From contig NC_087064.1 of NCBI RefSeq assembly GCF_963678635.1, positions 63,729,548 through 63,793,547 on the forward strand: a DNA stretch of 64,000 bases, read 5' to 3'. Position numbers and translations under genes: made by a program. This stretch comes from Symsagittifera roscoffensis. Lineage: Eukaryota; Xenacoelomorpha; Acoela; Convolutidae. Of the stretch, positions 37,801-42,804 are shown in pieces; position 1 is the first letter of the stretch; each line of letters opens with the position of its first letter. Under the pieces are notes generated by a model that was not told the origin of the DNA, did not search any database, and saw only the letters and a program-made list of their open reading frames with translations.

Positions 37801-40800
37801 AAGCGTAGGTACAAAGTGTTTTATCACCATTTGATAATTCGATTGGTACAAAAGCTGATTGACCTGATCTCTGACAAGCTATTGCGCGATTCACTGCAGC
37901 TTTACTAGGGTTTTTTCCATAAGTATCAGAAGGATCGTGGAGTAGAGTGTGGTGTTTTTTACCACAATTATCGGTTCGACAGAGCGATTTCGAATTGCAG
38001 TCAGTAAACCTATGATTCCCTAGACAGTTAAAGCATAAGTGCATTTTTCGGGCATGCTCTTTTCGTTGCTTAGGGTCTAAAGCTTTGAAGTGCTCGCATT
38101 TGTAGAGAGGTCCACAGGTGTCTCCACTAGGACAAGCATTCGAGTTTACATTATTCTGAGCACGAGAGTTTTGTTGATCTCCCTGATGGTTAAAGCGCTG
38201 ATTTTGATTTCCTACACCATTTGTAGTAAAACCATTGAAACGGGAACCACTAGGGTGTTTAGCGTTTCCAGAAGAATTGTTAAAATTGTTATTGTTTTGG
38301 TTTCGGAAACCTGTCGGAGGCATGTCGCGACACGCCTGTGCGTACCGTTGAAACCATTGTGCTAGATGTCTCAAGGAGGGTTGATCGTAGTCTTTGTCGA
38401 TGACGAAGCGATTCCATTCTAATCTCACAGGGTCGGGAAGCTTTGCCAGAGCAGTGTTCAAGTTTGTTGTAGAACAAATATCGTGAACAAAACCAAGTTG
38501 CTCAAAAGTGTCCACTAAAGTTAGGAGAAAAGCAGAAAACTGCATGTATGATTCTGGTTGAGCCAGATTTGGAGGTTTGAAATTTGCAAGACGTTGCAAA
38601 AAAGAGTTGACAATTCTATTGGTATTGCCAAAGTTTTCACGAAGACGTTGTAGTGCTAGTTCGTATGTGTCGCCGTTTGCACCATAACCAGCTATCATTA
38701 GTTTAGCTGGGCCAGTTACCAATGATTGAAGATGGATCATCTTTTCAGTTGGAGACATATTAGAATTATGAATCGATGATACGAATACACCATACTAGTG
38801 CAACCAATAGTTGGGATTGCCATTGAAAATTGTAGGCTTCAGTTTTGGCACTGATCGACTGAATGTAGCAGAAGTGTCGCTTGAATTAGTTGCCAAAGCT
38901 CGATTGTTGTTGTTAGGAGGGTTTGCAGCACTAGCTTGTTGTGAGCTGTGGTTAGGAACATCACTAGCAAATGGATTTGAAAATGAATGGTCGCCTTGAA
39001 ATGGCGCCGAAAGGTTGTCGTCAGCGGCAGCTGTTCTTGCATTGCCTTGAGTATTGTTGCTCATGGTTATAAGGTTGTTGTTTGGTATATCCATTATGTT
39101 TGCAGTCGGCATGGAGGTTGCGGTTTCCTGTGGGAAAATTGAAGTAGCATTTTCTTGAGCGCTGTTATTTGGAATTGTAGAAGTAGCAGGATTTGATACT
39201 TGTTTTTTCAAATATTTTTTCACTTTCATTGAAAATACTCGGATTTTCTGTTTCAACTGTACTGTCCAGTGAGAATGTTCATCAAAATCGTGTTCAGAAC
39301 CAGCCTGTAACATTTGATCGTTCAGGGTATCAAGTTTTTGTTGGAATTGAGACAATTCAGTGAACGTTTCATTGATGAGTTCAAGATCATCTTCTTCCTC
39401 GTAGATGTTGTTTTCGAGCATGTCGATCAAAGTATTGATCTCCATTTCGTGATGACGTCGAAGCGAAACCAGTTTTCGAACGCCAGTCTCTTGAACGTTT
39501 TGATTGGTATCTTGCGTTTGGGTACCATTTTGTTCCGAAGGATCGCTGTCATTGTTTTGCGTCGTTTTATTTCTACCGGATGGGGCCATACCTTGAACCA
39601 GGAGACGTAAACCAATACCTACCAACTTATACCAGTATATGAATTTACCTTTACCAACCTACCAACTTATACCGAATACCACCGATGCTCGTAAGAAGGA
39701 GCGAAATAATGGATAAAGTTTAACCAATTACCACTGTACCTTACCACTTGTACCTACCTCCGAGGGAAAATTGAGCGGTCGTTCGAAGTGTCCTCGGTAT
39801 TAACAATTAACTGCGATTTTAAAGCTAGTCCAAGAACCTACCTGGTCCTACCAGCCTACCGACCCTACCTACCTACCAATTACCAGTATAAACGGCAAAA
39901 AAAACCGGGTGCAAAGATTAGCACCAATGAGTGTTGACCTCCCAGAGGACAACTGAGGATGACGTATTTACCTACCTACCTGTCGCTATTTAGCAGACGA
40001 CCGAATTGTGATTGCTGACCTCCCAGAGGACAACTAAAGTTGATGTACCTGTTTACCTACCTGTCCTAATACCGTAGATTTATCCCTGTGCAATAAAATT
40101 TGCACTTATACCAGTTGACCTCCCAGAGGACAACTTGCCTTTATCGCTGTAGCGTAGCGAATGAGACGAACTAGAGTTGTTCGAAGCAGTTGATGAGCTA
40201 AACGAAGCTCGAATGTAGCCACGAACCCAGTGAGGCTCGAAGCAGCAGAGGAAATGAGCTCAGGTAAAGCTCGACAGGAAGCAGCCAAGAACCGAGAGGC
40301 TCAAAGCAGAAAATAAGGTGAGCTAAGACGAAGCTCGAATGTAGCCACGAACCCAGTGAGGCTCGAAGCAGCAGAGGAATGAGCTCAGGTAAAGCTCGAC
40401 AGGAAGCAGCCAAGAACCGAGAGGCTCAAAGCAGAAAATAAGGTGAGCTAAGACGAAGCTCGAATGTAGCCACGAACCCAGTGAGGCTCGAAGCAGCAGA
40501 GGAAATGAGCTCAGGTAAAGCTCGACAGGAAGCAGCCAAGAACCGAGAGGCTCAAAGCAGAAAATAAGGTGAGCTAAGACGAAGCTCGAATGTAGCCACG
40601 AACCCAGTGAGGCTCGAAGCAGCAGAGGAAATGAGCTCAGGTAAAGCTCGACAGGAAGTAGCCAAGAACCGAGAGGCTCAAAGCAGAAAATAAGGTGAGC
40701 TAAGACGAAGCTCGAATGTAGCCACGAACCCAGTGAGGCTCGAAGCAAGCGGAATAAGTGAGCTCAGATAAAGCTCAAACAAATGTCATGTCGAAGAACA

Positions 40801-42188
40801 ATGACGAAAATTGAGAGTCCAAAAAGAACTCGAATCAGGTAACCAAGGAGTCGGGCAATAAGAAAGCAAAAGTGTCAGAAAACACTTGAAGGAAGGAAGC
40901 AATGAAGGAAGCAAAGGGCCAAGAAAGGCTCGGAAGGAATATACAAGGCGTCAGATAAGACTCGGAAGGAATGAATGAATGAGTAGGGAAAGACTCGGAA
41001 ACGAACAACAAATGGGTCGAGAAAGACTCGGAAAGGAATGAAACATTGAGTCAGAAAAGACTCGGAAAGGAACGCAAAAGGCAATAAAGACTCTGAACGG
41101 AATGAAAAATGAGTCGGGAAAACTGAAGTTTTTTCATAAATGAGTCACAAAAGACTCGGAATAGCAAAGCAACAAAAAACGAATTGAAAGGGGAAAATTG
41201 ATGAAAATAACTTAATACATTATTCAAAGTAAATGAAGCTATGAACAATTGAAACGTTTAAAGTTTACATGGGTTAGAAATCAAGAGCAATAATTGATCT
41301 TTTTTTTTTTTTTAAAAAATGTAAATCAAATAAACTGCGATTAACTGTAAATAAATGAAATAATATTGTAATGGGGAAGTATTATAACAAGATATAATAA
41401 ACCGCAGACGTAAAAACTGGGGAGGAAAAACAGTAACTAACCATAAATTTTTGGTTGTGGGGGAATAAAAAACACAGTGTAACGAGCTAATCAAAACTTT
41501 TTCGGGGCGCCAATATAAAAATTGGGTAAATTACCTGAGGAGAGTAGTACACCAATTGTTAGTAAGGGTAGTTTTAAGGGTTGAGTCAAAGGAGTTCCAT
41601 GCAGTTGGGCATCAGTTGAGTAAGTACATGAAAAATAATACAATAGTAAATCAGGGATAAAACTAAGGTAAATATAATATCATAAATAGGGATATTATAT
41701 TACATGGTACGGGGAATACTAAAAGGCGAACGTTAGAAAAAGGGGAACTGTTAATAAGGGGGTTATTCAGAAAAGTTGATATTAATCCCGAGTTTTCGTA
41801 TAAATTGAAACATTGTTTTACCTGAAAGTTTGTCATTTTCTTGTAAGTCATGCTGTTTTTGAAAAGTTGAGAGAAACGAGAGAGTCCGCTTGGCTGTAAT
41901 GTCAAAAGTCAAGTTGAGAGAAAGGTGACCTTAATTGTTTACAATTAACACTAGTGTATATTACTTTTGGCCTAAATGAAATTGAAGAGGATGAGCTGTT
42001 GAGACTGGGGCTTGACTGTTAGGTGTCAATGTGGGGGTAACTGGAGACGAGTGGTGATGGGGTCTGCAGACAGTGTCCGCGGTAGGTCCTCTGGGGCAAA
42101 CACTCTAGGCGCAGGAGGAGGAGGAGGAGGAGGCATTAAGGCCGGCAATGGAAACGTTGCTACTCCTCAAAGTGAAGCCAACAAGTGA
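17662..42188 (+). CDS. MED16: Mediator complex subunit 16 (whole spliced gene, 9 coding exons)
   Basis: MED16 is a tail-module subunit of Mediator, linking DNA-bound activators to RNA polymerase II in the nucleus. Exons: 17662-18078, 23197-23316, 25663-25879, 27521-27994, 29922-29972, 30071-30862, 31829-32066, 32157-33155, 42023-42188. Phases are compatible at every join, giving about 1,158 residues, longer than the roughly 880 of vertebrate MED16. The excess is mainly charged loops in exons 1, 4 and 6. An N-terminal WD40-type region is followed by a helical region (exons 7-8). The C-terminus carries the family signature: a CSRCG pair, then WEAIWSER, then [10 protein letters not shown], split between exons 8 and 9. 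The last intron holds an antisense BEL/Pao element. Two extra first exons lie upstream. Assignment rests on remembered MED16 sequences. Confidence 0.88.
19700..19882. repeat. GT microsatellite with GC tract
   Basis: A run of (GT)n broken by ggatg and gcgc interruptions, followed by an alternating CGCGCGCG stretch at about 19856-19867. Alternating purine-pyrimidine of this length can adopt left-handed DNA. Open frames across it in both directions are artefacts of the repeat. It lies in MED16 intron 1. Confidence 0.95.
20540..22110 (-). mobile_element. Decayed non-LTR retrotransposon, reverse transcriptase region
   Basis: Reading the minus strand from about 22000 downward gives [16 protein letters not shown], then IIVAIDF, a stop, then [11 protein letters not shown]: domains 2-A of a LINE-type reverse transcriptase. 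After a frameshift comes [20 protein letters not shown] and [10 protein letters not shown], the QG..LSP motif. Further C-terminal-like text runs to about 20540 with several stops and frameshifts. It is a dead insertion in MED16 intron 1, opposite in sense to the gene. The clade cannot be fixed by eye; a Jockey- or CR1-like element is likely. Confidence 0.8.
22130..22800. repeat. Two diverged direct copies of an AT-rich repeat
   Basis: Sequence starting gtcgtgattcgaac at 22132 recurs at 22561, each copy followed by cattraaaaa, then a gagcg...caggcttacaa stretch and an Lys/Asn-coding AT-rich tail. A related gattcgaactgtaataag phrase is in the MED16 exon-1 units (for example 8881). It appears to be a dispersed repeat of unknown type. 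No protein is supported. Confidence 0.5.
22215..22243. repeat. Short perfect inverted repeat
   Basis: 13-bp arms AGATTGTTTAAAC and GTTTAAACAATCT with a 3-base loop. It lies within the AT-rich repeat region of MED16 intron 1. No function is evident. Confidence 0.8.
23197..23316 (+). CDS. MED16: MED16 exon 2
   Basis: 40 codons between tttgtttag and CAG|gcttgt. Translation begins [16 protein letters not shown] and ends [11 protein letters not shown], which joins in phase 0 to exon 3 ([14 protein letters not shown]). The join reproduces the MED16 pattern of a hydrophobic strand, Trp-x-x-x-G/H, then LL.A..D..I..W. The donor is GC rather than GT; no GT site nearby keeps the phase. Confidence 0.65.
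23490..24800. mobile_element. Fragments of an unclassified element shared with 44850-45370
   Basis: The stretch from gttccgagtttcg (about 23508) to about 23655 parallels 44850-45000 (gacggaatatttgtgctcg, then gtattgttgtcctg). At 24749-24797 the sequence actgctcgtat...gccctgaatgttccgactg is the reverse complement of 45318-45358. The latter contains a small hairpin (cagggcaaagccctg). Between them lie AT-rich sequence and a poly-G run. It may be one element with rearranged ends or two fragments. Confidence 0.4.
24397..24414 (+). repeat. Poly-G run
   Basis: Eighteen consecutive G residues within AT-rich intron sequence, preceded by a CCCCCC run at 24381-24386. Such runs are length-unstable and error-prone in sequencing, so the exact length is uncertain. 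Confidence 0.9.
25663..25879 (+). CDS. MED16: MED16 exon 3
   Basis: Acceptor cacacactag, donor CCTG|gtcaaa, phase 0 in and phase 1 out. It encodes [17 protein letters not shown] (a WD-type strand) and, after a basic QRTRRGGGR loop, [10 protein letters not shown], matching the next propeller strand of MED16. It ends FFTPG, completed by exon 4. The donor is weak but is the one that meets the exon 4 phase. Confidence 0.75.
25980..26450. repeat. Tandem-diverged AT-rich repeat (about 200-bp period)
   Basis: Three successive stretches share the order ctcgaaaa-tgcc, caaatct, ttgggtt, ttgtgggaagctcc, agcgg. The same order recurs at about 63570-64000 in MIB1 and more weakly at 60660-61060. It is a dispersed repeat of unknown type with no protein. 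Confidence 0.5.
27521..27994 (+). CDS. MED16: MED16 exon 4
   Basis: Acceptor tgcaaaacag, donor AATG|gtaagc, phase 1 in and 1 out, 158 codons. It opens with an acidic stretch ([12 protein letters not shown]), then [17 protein letters not shown] and [17 protein letters not shown], both WD-like strand pairs, ending [15 protein letters not shown]. It lies in the middle of the propeller region. The open frame runs on past the donor into a SINE, which is intron. Confidence 0.85.
28047..28330 (+). mobile_element. tRNA-derived SINE (full copy)
   Basis: The head GCCGTGGCCGAGTGGGG...AGGC has the layout of a tRNA D arm. It is followed by a CTCGT/ACGAG anticodon-like stem and a near-perfect B box, GAGTTCGAATCC. 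A body follows (tgtgttcaactgggacccg, cgtaaccatatcactttcaa, gaaattgcgcagaattattg) ending in tgactgcctta. The same body occurs at 29017-29219. Internal A and B boxes would support pol III transcription. It sits in MED16 intron 4. Confidence 0.8.
29017..29219 (+). mobile_element. 5'-truncated copy of the same SINE
   Basis: Matches the SINE body from tgtgttcaactgggacc to tgactgcctta, with a few substitutions and a small deletion, but without the tRNA head. Two copies in the same orientation in one intron show that the family is mobile. Confidence 0.8.
29922..29972 (+). CDS. MED16: MED16 exon 5 (51-bp micro-exon)
   Basis: Bounded by tatttttaacag and CTGC|gtaagg, phase 1 in and 1 out, adding 17 residues (reading [16 protein letters not shown]). 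Length is a multiple of three and both phases match the flanking exons, so skipping it would also keep frame. It was found by splice sites and phase, not by similarity. Confidence 0.6.
30071..30862 (+). CDS. MED16: MED16 exon 6
   Basis: 264 codons between aaatttttag and CCAG|gtaggc (phase 1 in and out). It starts [16 protein letters not shown], like the strand preceding MED16's mid-region, then a long charged linker with a basic cluster ([13 protein letters not shown], nuclear-localisation-like) and several KxE/IKxEP acidic repeats. It resumes WD-like text at [30 protein letters not shown] and [14 protein letters not shown]. The linker largely explains the extra length of this protein. Confidence 0.85.
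31829..32066 (+). CDS. MED16: MED16 exon 7
   Basis: Acceptor tgtgtgtttag, donor ATCAA|gtaagc, phase 1 in and 2 out. [16 protein letters not shown] matches the last propeller strand. [18 protein letters not shown] corresponds to the MED16 segment ending in a Thr-Gly-x-Asp-x-Trp-Asp pattern that begins the helical region. Confidence 0.85.
32157..33155 (+). CDS. MED16: MED16 exon 8 (helical C-terminal region)
   Basis: The acceptor gtgctacag gives a phase-2 join to exon 7 ([15 protein letters not shown]). 333 codons of predominantly helical, Leu-rich sequence run to the conserved CSRCGKRQG and [11 protein letters not shown]. The donor GAAAG|gtcagt leaves phase 2. The frame continues 28 bases to a stop at 33183, but that would drop the family's terminal CxCGGxWRR, which is found in exon 9. 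Confidence 0.9.
33308..33312. repeat. Target-site duplication, left (CTAGT)
   Basis: CTAGT immediately precedes the left LTR and is repeated immediately after the right LTR (41951-41955). Five bases is the usual BEL/Pao target duplication. Confidence 0.9.
33313..33749 (-). repeat. BEL/Pao 3' LTR
   Basis: 437 bp. On the element's strand it starts TGTTAATTG and ends TTTTTATA, so the 3' end is TA rather than the usual CA. It matches 41514-41950 throughout by eye. Confidence 0.95.
34004..35071 (-). CDS. BEL/Pao pol, integrase portion
   Basis: 355-codon frame continuing the preceding frame after one in-frame TGA. It begins in the integrase zinc-binding HHCC region (CIPCRR supplies the second Cys pair). 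Catalytic residues are visible in GLDYVGPF (Asp), [11 protein letters not shown] (Asp) and [10 protein letters not shown] (Glu), the DD-E triad. The C-terminus ([19 protein letters not shown] and [14 protein letters not shown]) matches the domain that ends Pao integrases. The first ATG at 35071 is not a natural start for this polyprotein segment. Confidence 0.9.
   Translation of the reverse strand: MAIAQENYWILRCRVMLKSIIHSCIPCRRMQQQVDYPQMSDLPIDRLPSKNHFPFATTGLDYVGPFPIILQGKQYQAYILLFTCLVIRAVHLEISLGLSTDSTLLCIRRFFARRGKPSKMVSDCGTSFVGSNSELKKCLDNLEKNKEFVESINQLDVSLEWKFNPPAAPHFGGSWERLVQIFKLSLYKVIGSRTLSYETLATFTTEIESTMNSRPLTNVSDDIKDDLPLTPNHFLLGRGTPNLPPGIFKDKDLSLSKSWKASQLLADHFWNHFLREYLPGQQKRSKWTSATSNLQPDDMVWMLEDFTPRGLWPLAKVVETFPGQDGIVRSVKLKTPTGFKVRPVVKLSRVFPVSQ
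35084..38758 (-). CDS. BEL/Pao gag-pol: capsid-like region, zinc knuckle, protease, RT, RNase H
   Basis: 1,224 codons. Order: Gag capsid-like domain; zinc knuckles [13 protein letters not shown] followed by [11 protein letters not shown]; retroviral-type aspartic protease with [12 protein letters not shown]; reverse transcriptase with [12 protein letters not shown] and the catalytic YMDDLYVTS; RNase H with [15 protein letters not shown] and [13 protein letters not shown]; start of the integrase zinc-binding region (LHSHC) just before the TGA. It is in frame with both the upstream gag frame and the downstream integrase frame, separated only by single stop codons, with no frameshift elsewhere. 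Confidence 0.95.
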   Translation of the reverse strand: MSPTEKMIHLQSLVTGPAKLMIAGYGANGDTYELALQRLRENFGNTNRIVNSFLQRLANFKPPNLAQPESYMQFSAFLLTLVDTFEQLGFVHDICSTTNLNTALAKLPDPVRLEWNRFVIDKDYDQPSLRHLAQWFQRYAQACRDMPPTGFRNQNNNNFNNSSGNAKHPSGSRFNGFTTNGVGNQNQRFNHQGDQQNSRAQNNVNSNACPSGDTCGPLYKCEHFKALDPKQRKEHARKMHLCFNCLGNHRFTDCNSKSLCRTDNCGKKHHTLLHDPSDTYGKNPSKAAVNRAIACQRSGQSAFVPIELSNGDKTLCTYAFLDSGSCVTLLLDSVATQLGLDVNKKHSLPISGYHETKSVQVTSVDVQIRPYKSTSTPMTLDDVLTVDENNLAPVDIFQLNAMCNNFPHLKHVKYPDLNDNSISLVIGNNNPEYHEIKNTVDGPKNVPWAIETLLGWTCTGRNKTQYNSVPSVPVNFTQVHSHNNLDEKLYQKVLNWMKIENTGIASSKRSHSKSDKRAIDILENSCTLVDGHYQIDLLWKEDTDLPNNRWLAEKQLNSLEFRLKSKPDLREKYRATVITDLEKGFVTKIDAKHDTAIKSWYLPHHPVTNVNKPDKVRRVSNASSIFQGKSLNSSLLKGPDLLCNLTGLIIRFRQNKIAISADIDAMFMQVLVSPKDRPFLRYLWKENGKLETHEYTRHIFGATDSPCVACYAVRRCASDSKNDFPLASEIIQRNIYMDDLYVTSSTVEEALQQMTQLRGSLSRGGFNLNKWNSNSKPFLDSIDPNILVSPNDPTPKHQRVLGVHWNTNTDCYFIDNKKFVKILRIGIATQRKLLKYTASLFDPLGIVAPLTIRIRKVLQSVWSQGVKWDTPLDTDKLPDFKLWVDEMENFETVSFQRNFFDKENPASIQLHTFCDASEFALAAVCYLRIVYSDGSTSLKFIIGKTRVAPMKRVTIPNLELQAAVYAAQLSLFVSEEIDLKVEKTYFWSDSTTVLYWLRTPEIRHKIFVANRLQKILDVSKPEQWFHVPTLLNPADDGTRGYMALEMTSSCRWLLGPEFLLNDSSQWPSQENIRLENIPVFVTSLEAKFEPIFDIKRFSNWKRLIRTVAYCFLFAENLKRKINKQSKVDLQLLHLTKSHFLIIKTAQRTDFVSEISDIKKEKPIEGKSRLRTLAPFVDNFGILRSRGRLTRAPIMLSARYPIILAGENPNVRLLLANIHVLHSHC
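38795..39625 (-). CDS. BEL/Pao gag N-terminal part
   Basis: The frame opens at 39625 with a non-ATG codon; the first ATG ([13 protein letters not shown]) is at 39589 and is the likelier start. A predicted coiled region ([19 protein letters not shown] and following) is followed by an Asn/Ser/Thr-rich linker and then [14 protein letters not shown], the start of the Pao Gag domain. An in-frame TAG at 38797-38795 ends it inside this domain, which continues in the same frame on the other side. Confidence 0.9.
   Translation of the reverse strand: MVGIGLRLLVQGMAPSGRNKTTQNNDSDPSEQNGTQTQDTNQNVQETGVRKLVSLRRHHEMEINTLIDMLENNIYEEEDDLELINETFTELSQFQQKLDTLNDQMLQAGSEHDFDEHSHWTVQLKQKIRVFSMKVKKYLKKQVSNPATSTIPNNSAQENATSIFPQETATSMPTANIMDIPNNNLITMSNNTQGNARTAAADDNLSAPFQGDHSFSNPFASDVPNHSSQQASAANPPNNNNRALATNSSDTSATFSRSVPKLKPTIFNGNPNYWLH
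40196..40760 (-). repeat. 126-bp tandem array in the BEL leader
   Basis: About 4.5 copies of a 125-126 bp unit, with starts of agctaa(ga)cgaagctcg at 40196, 40321, 40446, 40572 and 40698. Because 126 is divisible by three, long minus-strand frames run through it, but they have no coding character. It is followed to about 41170 by a looser array of gactcggaa motifs. Both lie between the primer-binding site and gag. Confidence 0.9.
41496..41513 (-). promoter_or_regulatory. Primer-binding site of the BEL element
   Basis: On the minus strand, TTGGCGCCCCGAAAAAG follows the 5' LTR directly. TGGCGCC is the usual complement to a tRNA 3' end (GGCGCCA), as in lysine-primed retroelements. The exact primer tRNA was not checked. 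Confidence 0.75.
41514..41950 (-). repeat. BEL/Pao 5' LTR
   Basis: 437 bp, matching 33313-33749 by eye without a visible difference. It abuts the CTAGT target duplication at 41951-41955. Confidence 0.95.
41951..41955. repeat. Target-site duplication, right (CTAGT)
   Basis: Repeats 33308-33312 directly after the LTR. Confidence 0.9.
42023..42188 (+). CDS. MED16: MED16 exon 9 (C-terminus)
   Basis: Acceptor ttgactgttag; the first base completes the split Arg codon, then [10 protein letters not shown], the terminal signature of MED16 (compare CLCGGLWRRV in vertebrates). A Gly-rich tail of about 45 residues follows and ends at TGA 42186-42188. It was too short to be obvious as an open frame. Its position places the 8.6-kb retrotransposon inside the intron between exons 8 and 9. 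Confidence 0.85.
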
Positions 42189-42605
42189 AGCAATTTGCAA
42201 TTGATGACTTATTGCTATTCTTCTGAAGATGACAACTGGCGCTGTTACAAAGAGAATCTCAGATAATATGAACGTGCAATTGTAAAAATATTAATAACAG
42301 GGAGAAGATGTATGTTCTGTTAAATTTTAGCTCAAAAAACTCTGTTGTCATTTCCGATCAAATTTATGTGATGTTATTGCCGTAGATTAATTCATTTAAT
42401 TTATTGTTCTCCATTGAAAGTTTCATTCAATTCGCTGTAGATAGAAGTGTAACTTGATTCGGTTCGGTTCACCGCGGAGATTCATTTGTTAGTTGAATGA
42501 TTTCAGACAAGTGTTATGTTCGTTTTGATTGAGGAGTGCTCTGCAGACGACGTGCATCAATAGCGTTCATTACTCGGCTGCTGCTGCTGTTCTCTGCTAC
42601 CAAAT
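42189..42605 (+). promoter_or_regulatory. MED16-MIB1 intergenic region
   Basis: About 417 bp between the MED16 stop and the MIB1 ATG. It must contain the MED16 3' UTR and MIB1 promoter or 5' UTR. I see no exact AATAAA and no clear TATA box. A splice-site-like tgttctctgctaccaaat precedes the MIB1 ATG. Confidence 0.5.
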
Positions 42606-42804
42606 ATGGAAGGTGTTGGGTGTCGGGTGGTGCGTGGGCCAGACTGGAAGTGGGGCAAGCAGGACGGGGGAGAGGGTCACGTGGGCACTGTGAGGAGCTT
42701 CGAGTCGCCGGAGGAGGTGGTGGTGGTGTGGGACACAGGCACAGCTGCCAACTACAGATGTGCGGGCGCGTACGATCTTCGCATATATGACTCATCACCA
42801 GCAG
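42606..42804 (+). CDS. MIB1: MIB1 exon 1: first MIB/HERC2 domain
   Basis: Starts [17 protein letters not shown], continuing through [18 protein letters not shown] to [11 protein letters not shown]; donor GCAG|gtcagc, phase 1 out. The ATG corresponds to an internal Met-Val-Glu-Gly region of vertebrate MIB1, so the N-terminus is shorter by about ten residues unless an upstream exon adds to it. Confidence 0.95.

Larger units (their letters stand above)
33313..41950 (-). mobile_element. Full-length BEL/Pao LTR retrotransposon
   Basis: 8,638 bp, inserted antisense in the last MED16 intron. From 5' to 3' on the minus strand: LTR (41514-41950), primer-binding site, a leader of about 1.9 kb with tandem repeats, gag, pol (protease, reverse transcriptase, RNase H, integrase), purine-rich tract (about 33750-33760), LTR (33313-33749). 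Protease before RT, YMDD, integrase last and a C-terminal domain after it (KSRVFPVSQ-type end) are BEL/Pao order. LTRs are equal in length and look identical by eye, so insertion is recent. Two in-frame stops interrupt the gag-pol frame at 38795-38797 and 35084-35086. No envelope gene is seen. Confidence 0.95.

Noticed and set aside
34004-39625. Host gene in MED16 intron
   Set aside because: Flanking LTRs, target duplication, primer-binding site and gag-pol domains show a retrotransposon.
40198-40748. Long minus-strand frames with repeating [15 protein letters not shown]
   Set aside because: They arise because the 126-bp leader repeat is divisible by three. They lie in an untranslated leader and have no start context or known domain.
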